The notes under the pieces: generated by a model
Database searches by the model: none
What the model was told of the DNA's origin: nothing
The model's input: the letters and a program-made list of their open reading frames with translations, nothing else
Part shown: one piece after another, positions 38,077 through 58,739 of the stretch
Numbering within the stretch: position 1 is the first letter of the stretch
Layout of the letters: each line of letters starts with the position of its first letter
Assembly (NCBI GenBank): GCA_963971575.1
Contig: OZ020618.1
Coordinates: 436,501-500,500, forward strand
Origin: Liopterus haemorrhoidalis
Taxonomy: Eukaryota > Arthropoda > Insecta > Coleoptera > Dytiscidae
DNA: 64,000 nucleotides
Direction: 5' to 3'
Translations under genes and position numbers: made by a program

Positions 38077-38637
38077 TTATAAACAGCAGCATTTGGTAGT
38101 TACTATGATAGTAACTGGCCTTGCTCATAGTGACAAATTTAGTTACTAAGATCATAGTAACTGAGTTACAGAATTGGTCTGTATATGCTTCAAGCAGGAA
38201 CAAAAGGAACCATATATATTTGTGTGGCGCAACAAAGATGTCATTGGCCGGCAGTGCCCAGTTAGAGAAAGATCTAATAGGGTTTTCCCCGCGTTTCTTG
38301 GAAAGTTATTCCGTGGTTTTTCCGGTAAATTTATTGCGGCAGACAGCTCGGTGCTGGAGCACACGTCATAAACAGACAGACAGTATCAAGTGTATATACG
38401 AATAACAAACAGGCATTGCTCAAATATTTATTTCCCCGACCTACTACACCCAAATATTGATACGATACCATTTACTACGCGACTCTATATCAACAACTGT
38501 TTCATTCATGCACAGCCGACATATACGCTCGATATACAAGTCTTGTGCTCCGGCACTTCATATACCTACGTCATATTCTGTTAAGTGTCAGCCCTCCGCA
38601 TCTATCTCGTACACGTGATTTTCAAGTTTTCTTATTA

Positions 38638-39209
38638 GACCGGGAGCTCATGACATTTTTTGGTCTCCGATTTCATACAGCATGCCTTTTGGAGGAGAGA
38701 ATATTTACCCTGTGACAACAAAAAAGGGATGGTACTAAACCCCTGCACGCTTTCCGGTCATAGGGAAAATTGCATTTCCACTTAAACACAAAATTTTTGT
38801 GCTTTTCTCTGATTTAATATTGCTTGCCCTTTTGTCAAAAGAAAGATATAACAAATTTAGTATTTTAAGTATTTTAAATATATGCATGCGATTCGGAGGG
38901 TCCCAAAGGGCTCAAACGGTCATGTGATCTTGTAATACAAAAATATGATTTTCCGCGTTTTCATACAGCATGCCTATAATTAAAAGACTTTAAATTTGTT
39001 ATAACTTTCTTTTGACAAAAGGGCAAGCAATATTAAATCAGAGAAAAACACAAAAATTTTGTGCAAGTGGAAATGCAATTTTCCCTATGACCGGAAAGCG
39101 TGCAGGGGTTTAGTACCATCCCTTTTTTGTTGTCACAGGGTAAATATTCTCTCCTCCAAAAGGCATGCTGTATGAAATCGGAGACCAAAAATGTCATGAG
39201 CTCCCGGTC
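38638..39209. mobile_element. Foldback element family A, copy 2
   Basis: GACCGGGAGCTCATGACA to TGTCATGAGCTCCCGGTC, one full palindrome of about 572 bp very similar to copy 1. Flanks are AT-rich (CTTATTA and ATTATTA). Confidence 0.85.
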
Positions 39210-39233
39210 ATTATTACATAACGGGAAAAAATC

Positions 39234-39904
39234 AGTGACGGGCGTTTACACGTAAACTTTAATTGTTTACGTGTAAATTTATGTAAACAATAGGTAAACT
39301 TGTCAACAATGTAAACAATGTAAGCTGTCAAATAATGAGGTTAGTTTTAGTTATTTAATACGAATAATAGAGAGTTAATGAACAAGTAGATTCAGTTCAA
39401 CAATAAATTTATTAAAAAAGTGGTGGGAAGAAACCGAAGGAATAGCTATGAAGAACTAGCTTTTGTTTTAATTAAAGAAAATATAGGGAGTTATGAAAAA
39501 TTTGCAATGAATCTTTTTGTTATTAAAAAATATAGGCTGATTTTCTTAAAGGTGAAATTTAATGTATTTTGTTATTAAAAAATTAGACGGTTTTTTTTTT
39601 TAAAGAAAAAAATTGTTTATTTTCCATATTCATATTTGCTAACTTGTAACTTCTATTTAATGATGCATATTCGATTTTTATTAATATGTATATTGTTTTG
39701 TCCTAATTTTATATACTTACTTTTTCATTTAAAATTGTTTCATTAAAATTATATTATTTAAAGAAATGTATTGATAATGGGGTTCTGTAATTCAAAATAA
39801 GTGCGCATGTCTAAATCATTGTTTACATTGTTTACGTTGTTTCTATTGTTTACAAAAGTTTTTGTGTTTACATCAATTGTTTACGCGTCAACAGTGAGGT
39901 CACT
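39234..39904. mobile_element. MITE whose inverted ends are packed with forkhead-core motifs
   Basis: Left AGTGACGGGCGTTTACACG aligns with the complement of the right end (GACGCGTAAACAATTGATG region) for about 100 bp. The two arms contain eight exact TGTTTAC/GTAAACA cores (three left, five right). The AT-rich interior has no coding capacity. Confidence 0.65.
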
Positions 39905-39934
39905 TACATCATGTAACTTACTTCACTGGAAAAA

Positions 39935-40072
39935 ATCAGCTGTGGCCACCACAGGACTGACCGCCATCACAAAGTACTTGTTTAAAATACATTCTAGCAG
40001 CAGAGTAGAAATAACTTGGCCTGATATTTTCTAACAGAGATATTATTTATCATGACCATGGAAACGTTACAT
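39935..40072 (+). repeat. Family C fragment, 5' end
   Basis: Starts AATCAGCTGTGGCCACCAC and runs to CCATGGAAACGTTACATA, the same 5' segment as at 48268-48360 and, inverted, 17575-17720. Confidence 0.75.
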
Positions 40073-40648
40073 ACCAGACTGTGTATCCCAACGTGTCAGT
40101 TCTCAATATTTTAAATCTGTGCTATCAGATTCTGATAAAGAATTTTCCTTGAGAAATTTTCTTAATAACCTTCTATTTTAAAAAATGATTTTAAAATTAC
40201 AATCGAGTTATTTTTAGTAATGATATAGAGTAGTAGATCGTCGCAATATTTTTCTTGTGGTTTTATTTTGTGATAATTGTTATCATTTGTGGTTAGTTTC
40301 AAAAATCGTGGTTTACCTTTAAGAAGATCGGGAATTAGACTAGGGACTCGGGACATTACCAAATTATGAAGTCATTTATATTTTTATATATTACGCAGGT
40401 AAACAATGCTTAACTAGAATTACATTTAGGTAACTTGAAAATACAGGAAAGTGAATATATGACGAAATATAAGAAGAAAGTGTGGGGCCAAAATATTACG
40501 ATTTCACAATTAAGATTCGTCCACACTATGCCAGTTGGCAAAGCCGAAAAAGTGTCATGTTGGCCTATGGCAACAGGCCATGTGGCATGCTAATTGCAAA
40601 CCAACTAATGGCGGTCTAGATCAAAGAAGACCACGCCGACGCTTAAAG

Positions 40649-40985
40649 TGTGGATGTGCCAACTGTGCCAAATAGCTTACAAATACAAGTTGGGTTTTTC
40701 ACAAATTATGCTGAATAGGTCGATAACAGATTGATGCGTTCTACTTTGAGTTGACAGTGTGGACGTGCCAACTGTGTCAAGCGGCTCACAAAACATATTT
40801 CACAAACTATTTTGAAGAGGCCTGATAACTAGTCTGATGCGCTATACCCTGAGCTAATGTGTGGACGTGCCAAGCGGCTTACAAATACGAGTTTGGTTTA
40901 CAAAACGTATTTTACAAACTATGTTGAACATGCCTGATAACAGACTGATGCGCTCTATACAGAGTTAACAGTGTGGACGGCTTTG
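40649..40985. repeat. Tandem repeat, three units of 102-112 bp
   Basis: Each unit begins GTGTGGACGTGCC (40649, 40757, 40859, partial at 40971), followed by GGCTTACAAAxACxAGTT, TTTCACAAACTAT and TGATAACAGACTGATGCG. Diverged but in register. Confidence 0.8.
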
Positions 40986-41097
40986 TCAATTGGGATAGTT
41001 TCAATGATAGTGGACATTAGGCGCCTCTAAGTGATTATATAGGGGCGCCACGAGAAGAGGGCGCCGGAACGCTATGAAATTATAACCTTTATGTACT

Positions 41098-41613
41098 TAC
41101 AGTGGGTGGCCAAATTATTAGGGACAGTGCAGATTTTTTGTAATTTTCAAATGAATTAAATGAGGGAATAAGTGGCCTTGGGTCTCGTATTTATTTTTAT
41201 TCATTAGAGTGCTTTATTTAGAACATAAAACGACATAATTGCTTATTCATAATTATTTATTTTTGTATAAAAAGTGTTAATTTAACAAATTAAGTAAAAT
41301 CTTAATATTTTGTAATGCCACCCTTTGCTGCGATTGCGGCTTCCAGGCGTTTGGGCATGCTTTCTATGCAGAGTTTTGCGTTGTGTCGGAGATTGGGGTT
41401 GTGATGCCACTCTCTGATAAGGGTTTATATCAATTGCCGCTTGGTGGTGATGATTTCTTTGGCGATCTCCTGCTTTTTAAAATAATAATGATACCAGCAA
41501 CAAGAATATAGAAGAAAACTGATTTAAAAATAATTTATTTTCTCACAAAATGCATTTATACTTGAAAATTACAGGGGGGTGTTCTGTCCCTAATAATTTG
41601 GTCACCTACTGTA
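41098..41613 (-). mobile_element. Tc1-like element, deletion derivative with transposase 3' end
   Basis: Inverted ends TACAGTGGGTGGCCAAATTA and TAATTTGGTCACCTACTGTA with TA on both sides, about 516 bp. Internal minus-strand frame (about 41318-41425) reads LIREWHHNPNLRHNAKLCIE then SMPKRLEAAIAAKGGI, the C-terminus of Tc1-family transposases. Most of the gene, including the catalytic domain, is deleted. Confidence 0.85.
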
Positions 41614-42574
41614 TATGTAGCATATAAAAATTAAATTTTACCGTTTTTCTTATAGTCTTGCCCAGGGGCGCCGAATTATCTTCCCTAGGGGCGCCAAATA
41701 TCCGAACTCCAACCCTGCAAAAGATGGAATGAGAATTTCTGAATATTGTTATGAATTGTATCGCGTCTAAAAATGGCTGGCTGTCGAACATTCGGAGAGT
41801 ATGAGCTGTTGGGATGTTAGCTGTGCTGTTAGCTGTTAGCTATCGGTTTTCGGTAATTAATTTGAGAATATATGAGTTTTTAACTGCCGACTGATAGCAT
41901 GTGCTGCCTTCCAAACCCATTAAACATTTTAACGCCTGTCTCTGCAACAGATTACTCTCAAAAATAATTCCATTCGATTCTCCATGTGTAACGAATATCC
42001 CATATTTGCATTTTTTAACTTTAAAGTTTAATTATTTGTTTATTTAATTTTATAAATTAACAAATAATAACTACATTTTTATTCGTGTTTCTTATTGATA
42101 TTTTTATGCCATATCATCATTATCAACAAGAGTTTTTCTCCTTCATGTAGCATTTCCATCTCCTCAAGTATTATTTAATTCTTTTCCTGCAACTTTCCCC
42201 GGGTCTGTTTTTTATCCAGTCTACCCCTGACCACTATTTGAACGTCCAATTAATTTTCGCACGTAACATATTGACACAAAATTTAGCTAACAAAATATAT
42301 TCTTACCAATTTTCAGATGTTTCTTGCTACTAACTTTCTACCATATGTTCAAAAAGAAATTACATAAGGGTTGGCTGTGGAAAAATAAAATAATGTGTTC
42401 TGCAAGCTTTAACTGTCAAATAATTAACTGTCATCACTGTTGTTGTCATAAGTTTCTATTGAAAATTCAATTAAGCTACAATTATAATGGTTTTTAAAAT
42501 AGAAAACAAAAAATTTATGATTGCGCCAACCCTTATGTAATTTCTTTTTGAACTTATGGTAGATATTTATGAAC

Positions 42575-42983
42575 TACAGTCTGTTCCAAACGGTTAGGCG
42601 GAACTAGATTTTGCAATCTAGTTACTTTCATCGTTTAAATCGTGCTTTTCGACCGTTTTGTTTAAGCTTTGTAAATCATACTTACAATAAACATTTTTTG
42701 GTTAATGTTAATATCATTTTAAAATGTCATTTTCTTTATATTTTGATTTTTTGTGTCATTCTTAATACAAATTTCCCATTTATTTAGTTTTTTGACAATA
42801 AAATAAGTAAAAAAAATATTAAATTTTGACATGTCATTCGTTTCCATGGTTTCATTGTTGAAATTTTAAATTTTGACATTCCAACATGAAAAATGAAATA
42901 ACCCAAGCAAGGTCCCTTCTCGTGACAACCTATAAGAACGAAATTCCCATTTAGTTCCGCCTAACCGTTTGGAACAGACTGTA
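42575..42983 (-). mobile_element. MITE family B, full copy 1
   Basis: TACAGTCTGTTCCAAACGGT to its complement, about 405 bp with TA at both ends. Nearly identical copies at 51033-51443 and 52814-53223. Older relatives occur near 4715-5075, 14745-14930, 25998-26178, 45590-45646 and 49370-49535. Confidence 0.88.
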
Positions 42984-43335
42984 TATTAAATCAGAAAATA
43001 TCGAATTATAATCGAAAATTTAAAAACAGTTAATCTCTGTTATAATAATTTGCCAAAGCTGTTAAGGCCAACAAACAAAAGGGGAAAAAAAAATAAAAAA
43101 TATTTTTTTGTATATATTTTATTTATAATGAATTAATCAATTCACAAATTAGTTGTCAATAAAACAACTTACACTACATGATTAGGCATTTATATACATC
43201 TCTTATGCTAGTACAGAAAAATTATAATTAAATAATAAATATTAAACATAACCTTAAAACTATATTTGGCATATTCTTTGAAAAAATGTAAAAAATTTGG
43301 CTGCCTGCGCTACTGGTCCAGATCTAGCGTCCTCA
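42984..43335. other. FoxF 3' flank / 3'UTR
   Basis: AT-rich sequence after the FoxF stop on the minus strand, with AATAAA-type signals complementary to about 43125-43132 (TTTATTTATAATG). I cannot place the transcript end. Confidence 0.4.
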
Positions 43336-52460
<9,125 letters not shown>

Positions 52461-52813
52461 TTTTTTTTAGGTTTTTGTGTGAAAATATGGGTTTCCTAAA
52501 AAAAAATTATACAACCCGTTATACACAAAAAGTGGTAAACGAAAGTTAAACAAATTTGGCAATCTCAAAAAATGACTAACTAATGATAGTATGTAGTCAG
52601 ATCAATTCTGTAAAAATTTACTGTGTAGTAACGTAACTACAAGATGAAATAAAAAGTATAATGACTTTCATTCATGATAATAACTGACCTTGTTCATAGA
52701 GACATATTTTGTTACAATGATCATAGTAACTGACTTACAGAATTGGTCTGATTAGGTCGTCAAGGATGAAATTTGTAGAAAAAATATAAAATTTTATAGC
52801 AACTTCTGTTAAA

Positions 52814-53223
52814 TACAGTCTGTTCCAAACGGTTAGGCGGAACTAAATGGGAATTTCGTTCCTTTAGGTTGTCACGAGAAGGGACCTTGCTTGGGTTATT
52901 TCATTTTTCATGTTGGAATGTCAAAATTTAAAATTCCAACAATGAAACGATGGAAACGAATGACATGTCAAAATTTAATAATTTTTTTAAATTATTTTAT
53001 TGACAAAAAAATAAATAAATGGGTAATTTGTATTAAGAATGACACATAAAATCAAAATATAAAGAAAATGACATTTTAAAATGATATTAACCTTAATGAA
53101 AAAATGTTTATTGTAAGTATGATTTACAAAGCTTAAACAAAACGGTCGAAAAGCACGATTTAAACGATGAAAGTAACTAGATTGCAAAATCTAGTTCCGC
53201 CTAACCGTTTGGAACAGACTGTA
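52814..53223 (+). mobile_element. MITE family B, full copy 3
   Basis: TACAGTCTGTTCCAAACGGT to complement, TA on both sides, inserted at a TA of family C (compare 48519-48520). Confidence 0.9.
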
Positions 53224-53298
53224 CATTTTTTCGAAATATTTTTCTGTTGTTAAATATTCGCAAAAATCTTAAAATCTACACGAGTAAACTCCCATTTC

Positions 53299-53449
53299 CA
53301 GTGGAGAATTAAGTTGCTTAGGGGCCCTGGGCGGTAAAATTAAAATGGGCCCTCTATTATTTTAAATAGAATGGCAATATTTGTATATAGACTTCGGTAG
53401 CCCCCCCGGCTTCGTGGACCCAGTCCGCCCACCGCTTAATTCGCCTCTA
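53299..53449. mobile_element. hAT-type MITE, perfect 8-bp duplication CCCATTTC
   Basis: Ends CAGTGGAGAATTAAG and CTTAATTCGCCTCTA, 151 bp, GC-richer interior. CCCATTTC at 53291-53298 and 53450-53457; the empty paralog at 47353-47360 has it once. Confidence 0.9.
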
Positions 53450-53623
53450 CCCATTTCTAGTTAACCGATTTTTACCAAAAGTTGATCAACTCGTGCCATT
53501 GGTGTTAAAAGCTTAAATATGAAGTTTCATAAAAATCCTTTCAGCTGAATTTGATTTGCACGTGTACACAGACCAACAGACAGACAGATAAACGGACAGA
53601 CCGACAGACATCATGCTAAAAAT

Positions 53624-53889
53624 CAGAGCCGCAGTAAGGGGGGGGGGCGACGGCCCCTAGCGCACTAAGGTAAAGGGCGCCGATGAGCTAGACTAAGGGG
53701 CGCCACATTGCGAAAGTGAAGACCTTTTTGTTTGCTCTTCACTTGGAATTTGCGAGGTGAGGATTTTTTTTTTGCTCATCACTTTGAATTTGGGAGGTGA
53801 GGACCTTTTTTTTGTTCTTCACATTTATTTGTCAAGGGCGCCAAAACGCAGTTTTGCCCCTAGCGCAAGTTTTCCTTACTGCGGCTCTG
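53624..53889. mobile_element. hAT-type MITE, perfect 8-bp duplication CTAAAAAT
   Basis: Ends CAGAGCCGCAGTAAGG and CCTTACTGCGGCTCTG, 266 bp, with internal GGCGCC and repeated TTTTTTTGCTCATCAC-type units. CTAAAAAT at 53616-53623 and 53890-53897; empty paralog at 47462-47469. Confidence 0.92.
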
Positions 53890-55074
53890 CTAAAAATAGT
53901 CAGAACGTTATGTAGGGACCTCAATTTGTGGAGATCCATCGAAATGTCAAAATCGGTATGATCACAATACCTCCCTTATATATGTTGGCGGTCGGTTAAA
54001 AGGTAAAGTTGGTTGATCACTTACAAATATAAGGAATTACAAATGGGCGGAAGACAAAAAAAAAGTTTCCTCGCTTTTGAAATACAAGTGATGACCTAAA
54101 AAAAAAGGTCCTCACTTGTAAAATACAAGTGGTAACCAAAAAAAAAAAAGTCCTCATCTCTTTTTAAATCCATGTATTTACCTAAGAAATATAAGACATA
54201 GTGATAAAAAATAAAAAAATTGGTATTTCCCTCCTTCGTGCGCCATTGTGTTCTGCTGATTGATCTTTTCGCGTATTATTTATTTATAATAAACAGTTTA
54301 CGATGTGATTCGTTTACGATAGAACGTTCATACTGTTTAGTTATCTGTTTATATTAGCAATTATAAAACATTTGTAAATAACATTTAGTACCGTTTTTAC
54401 TAGGCTTTATGTGAATCATTAATGCAAAACGTATTTAACATTCAGCGACGGATTAAGCGGGTGGATCTGTCAGTCGCCGGAGGCCCCAAGAAGGAGTCCC
54501 TCAGGGATCTGCTAATCATCGTTAAAATATTTCAAAATGTCCAGGAAGTGGAAAGATCAAACGACCAAATAATAAGAATCTAAATTAGATGATGAGAAAA
54601 AATTGATGTGAAGTGTGAATTTTCGCATATTTCAGGGTTTCGCAGGTATTTAGTAAGTGCCTAATCTCTTCATAAAGGATGCTTATATGGTGTTTACACG
54701 CGTTACCATCTCACAAAAGCCAGGAATTCGACCCAGAATAAACTACTGTACCCACCAGACAATGAGAAGTATTTAGCGGAAAATTTTACTAAAAAAATTA
54801 ATTTGGTGAATAATGGAAATAATAGAACTAAAAAATTTATAGAAATTGATTTAGAAATAATTTTGTTATTGAAAAATTATTCTTCTAGGCAGGGGTCCCT
54901 AAACATCGGCTTGCGGGCTGTATTCAACAAGATTTAATTCAAACAGTTTCACTCGACTTAAATTATTCCTGAAAAAAAATCGTTTCAGATCCACCGATAT
55001 ATATATATTTTTTATGCAATAACGTTCTAATAAGACGATCGTGTAATTTTCATAGACATGGATAGACCATGGAA

Positions 55075-55560
55075 AAAATTGATGTGAAGTGTGAATTTTC
55101 ACACATTTCAGGGTTTCGCAGGTATTTAGTAAGTGAATGATGATTATTTGGGATGCCAAAACAAATTTTATGTTAAAATATTTTTTTGTTAATTTTAATT
55201 CGAATACCTAATATCATTATTTAGGTATCTAAATATGTGCAGCATTTTTTTAAATATATATATTAATGTTCATTAAGATTATGAAAATTTCGCTTATGGC
55301 TTCCATTGGTTGTTTTAAGTCATAAGCTCCGCCCTTCTGATTTCGTATACAATGAAACATAGAATTAAATTTACGCTTTTAAAAATTAATTGCAACATTT
55401 GCTAAAATATAACTAGAATTTTCGAATAAAATAAAAATGCAAAAAAAAAAACGCAAAATAAAATTGTATCCAGACCGGTAGCGAACCATAGTTTGCAAAT
55501 TATAACGCGAGAAGGCTAACCATTATACAATGAAAGCATGTTGGTTTATTGTGTTACATA
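55075..55560 (-). repeat. Family D 3' part, minus orientation, with tRNA-like segment
   Basis: Starts TTGATGTGAAGTGTGAATTT, then GGGATGCCAAAACAAAT, CTTCCATTGGTTGTTTTAAG and the tRNA-like segment at about 55465-55540 (complement of TGGTTAGCCTTCTCGCG). Order matches 46080-46665 inverted. Confidence 0.65.
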
Positions 55561-55717
55561 AGGTATTAAATATTTTACACAAAAAAAAAAAACACAAAAA
55601 TTGCCTTATTTCCCGGAAAGAAAATCTGATCATAAATTCCTGTTGTACTATTCCGGTTTACACTAATGTATATTACTTTTTTTATTTTTTTAAATTTTTT
55701 AAAATGAATTCAATAGT

Positions 55718-55979
55718 TTGCACCTTTGAAATTGTATGTTATGTTGGTATTAAAACTTGGTAAAAATTTCACTTTCTAAAAATGTCATTCCATTTGACAC
55801 ATGTCATAAAGATAAATGATATCATTGTTATAATGATCATAACCAACAAATGTGAAGTAAGTTTTACAGCGTAAGAAATATTTTGAAATGACAAATTTAC
55901 ATTTAAAAGTCAGTAGATACTACACTATAAAAGTAACCAAAATAACCAGATATGGTTTGACCTTACAAATGTGAATATA
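55718..55979. mobile_element. MITE family G, copy 3, 5' end lost
   Basis: Shares TAGTTTGCACCTTTGAA, TTGACACATGTCAT, AAGTAACCAAAATAACCAGA and ends near ACAAATGTGAATATA; the left inverted end is missing. Confidence 0.65.
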
Positions 55980-57884
55980 TTAAAGCGGGCAAACAATTAA
56001 ATTTTACTGTGTAATAGTTTCTCACGATTTATTTCAAACTGTTTTGAGATATAAGTACGCTTTTATCCGTGTGTGTATTTTTTCATGTGCGCTTTTTTCC
56101 GTGTGCGTATTAATCCGTGTGAGTTTTTTTCGTGTGCGTATTTTTATATTATATAAGAAATTGGAAAATTAATTTTGATAAATATATTTTAAATTTAACG
56201 TGTCAAATCATTTTTAGTTTTAACATTATAAATGTAATACACTGAGTGAAAATGAATCGTTTTCCCATCTTAAAAAGTGAATGAATAAATAATTGGGAAT
56301 AATAGTCATTATTTGTCCAGTTTTTAATAATGGGCGAAGAGTTGATTCAATTTGAATTGGATGAAGTAAGGCGTATGGATAGAATAAGAAGTCTGAGGTG
56401 TCGAGCAAGTTCCACATTAAGGTAATGATGTGTTTACCAACACAGTTGGTAACGGGTGCACTAGTTATAAATATATTTTAGCACTATTAGCCATGGATAC
56501 GCAAAAATTTCACCAAATCCTATCTTAACAAAATATATTATCCTATGGCCCAGTTGCATAAAGCATTGTTAAGTCTGACCATGTGACAGTTGCATCATGG
56601 CGTCAAGAGTTGCTGAAAGTATTGCTAAGTACATAATCAATTGTTTTCCATCATGATTATCTTTATCTAATGACTATTTGCATTCCAGTAATTTATTCTG
56701 TAACTCTTCCTTCTCTTTTTGAATGTAACTGATTGTGGTTAAGCACTTCGGTGGCCAAACAAACACTTGATATTACAATTTATAAATCATAAATTGTGTG
56801 CGCGGGATTTGTAATGAATACGTGAGGCGTAGCCCGAGCTGGCGACCCGCTGCGTCACGGCCCGACCCGCCAATGGGCCACGGAGCTCGGCCACGTGACA
56901 CCGCGACCCATGGAGGGGGACACCCCCCACCAACACCCGGGTACGCCTATCAGGATGGCGGACACCCAACAACACATTTTTATAACTGTTTCTGTTAACT
57001 ACTAAAAACTTAGAAATATCTAAAAGAAGAAAATTATAAATTACATTTCTAGGATATGTGTTATGTTATTCTCAGCTTAAAAATTATTCAAAAATTGCAG
57101 TCAGGTTACATTTAATACAAGTAGTAACAATCGGGATTTAGAAATAAATCTGAATTATAGATTAGTTTGGTATCTGATTTTAATTTTGGTGTAAGCCGCA
57201 TATGAAATTGTGATGCTATAGGTATAGAAAATATATCAAGTATCAGGCGCGTACCCAGGATTTATGCGAAGGAAGGGCTCAAATGACCAAAAAAAAAATG
57301 TTTTTTCTTCTAAACATAATCACTTTTCATCTTGTTCAAAATTGTGACCGGCCTACCGAAAATTCTCCCACCGGCCCACAATGTATTTTTTTTATGGAAA
57401 ATGCCGAAAAAAAAAATACCCGTCGCTTTTGATTTTAAGGGGTGATTTAGGTAGAATGGCGAATCCTGATTTCATATCAAATTTTAGTTTTTCTCCATCA
57501 TGTCTAGCTAATTTTTAATTCTCAAAAGAAAATATCATGGATAATATTTTTAGATAGGTAAATAACTTCAACAAAATGTACCTATCTCTTAATTTTATTA
57601 ACAATAAACTTTTTTTAATGCTTCAACATAAAATAAGATAAAATATGGAGAAATGTTTGTGTTAAACGCAATTCTAAATTATTTACTTACAATTACACTA
57701 GTCAGGGAGAAAAGCACGCCCTGTAGCTTTTCTCTTGTGTCCTGTGGAACTATCATGAATGCATGATTGTTTTGACGTTACCACGCACGTTACTTGAATG
57801 TGATTTTTATCACTCAAGATTTTTGATGTGTAATTGCTTATGTATTATAATCATTGTTTCCCTTTAACACTACTTTTTTTACTC

Positions 57885-58330
57885 AGAAAAGACGAAAGAA
57901 GGAAGATATTAAGAGAATGCTGGGAAGAAAGAATGAATGAAGAATAAAACTAGGTAAACTGTCGGAATGGGGAGAAACAAGAAAAGAGTACTATTGGAGA
58001 TGTGGGATGGACACAAGGAAAGCTAAGCGAAAGAGAAACGGAGGAAGAAACATAGTGGAAGAATTAAGGAGAAGAGACAAGGAGGTACAGGAGCAGGACA
58101 GAACAGTAAGAATAGACAATTCAAAGAATGTGAAAAGGTATAGAGAGATAAGGACGGTAGGAATACCTAAATATTTGAAAGGGAGGAGAGGAAAGGCAGG
58201 GGGTAGAATTAGAAGGATTGCCAGATTAAGATGTGGAAATGAAGAACGAAGCAACAGGTATTGGACAAAACCAGAGGATAGGCTATGCAGAATGTGTAGG
58301 AGGAGGAAGAATCCTTGGAACATCTAACAA
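57885..58330 (+). pseudogene. Non-LTR retrotransposon (LINE) ORF2 C-terminal fragment
   Basis: After ERRKILRECWEERM (57889 on), a frame continues from KLGKLSEWGETRKEYYWRCG through YREIRTVGIPKYLKG and GGRIRRIARLRCGNEERSNR to YWTKPEDRLCRMCRRRK, then a frameshift and stop. The R-LCRxCxxxxE pattern followed, in another frame, by a Leu-x-His-type remnant is the C-terminal zinc knuckle of insect LINE reverse transcriptases. A purine-rich segment to about 58625 and a probable 3'UTR to about 58720 follow. 5'-truncated, as is usual. Confidence 0.75.
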
Positions 58331-58739
58331 AAAGATGTGGAAAGATGATAAAATGGGAGGAAGAGATAAAGGAGCTGCTGAGTGAAGAAGGAAAGGGAGA
58401 AAGATGGGCGAGAATACTCGAGGAAAGAAGGAAGGAATGCGGAGAGGTAAGACAAAACTGAGAACGGGAAGGAAGAGAGGTAAAGGAGGAGGAAAGAAGA
58501 GAGAGAAGAGAAGCGAAAAAGAGACGAAAGAGGGACGGAAGAACTGGAGTCAAGAAGGAAGGAGACCGGACACGGAAGCCGAAAAGATAATAGGAAGAAA
58601 GAGAGGGACACCGGAGGAAAAATGAAAAAGAAAGAAAATCATAAATTGTATTATAATGATTATTTCTACTCTAATGTAGTAGCTAAAACTTTAAACACCG
58701 CAAGGCCTAGGGGAAATAAGAATTAACACTACTTTTTTA

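Larger units (their letters stand above)
27371..42570. other. 15-kb gene-free, transposon-rich interval
   Basis: No conserved coding gene can be supported. Contents are described as separate repeats: families C, D, E, F and A, the mariner remnant with nested insertions, a forkhead-motif-rich MITE, a 100-bp tandem repeat and a Tc1-like derivative. Unassigned stretches are mainly AT-rich (31900-32760, 33980-34550, 36400-37470). GC-richer unexplained islands lie at about 28590-28690, 30115-30240, 31700-31800 and 32815-32900. Confidence 0.6.
52776..53997 (+). repeat. Family C repeat carrying three nested insertions
   Basis: The family C sequence is broken by a family B MITE (52814-53223), a hAT MITE (53299-53449) and a second hAT MITE (53624-53889). 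Removing them restores colinearity with the 47-kb and 48-kb copies through TTTCTGTTGTTAAATATTCG, CCAAAAGTTGATCAACTCG and the final TGTTGGCGGTCGG. Confidence 0.8.
54000..57880. other. Intergenic region with family D and G copies and a GC-rich island
   Basis: Two GTGTGAATTTTC dyads (about 54610 and 55090), family D minus copy 55075-55560, family G copy 55718-55979, a TTTTTCGTGTGCGTAT short tandem at about 56060-56145, and a CpG-rich block at 56795-56965. No gene can be supported. Confidence 0.5.
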
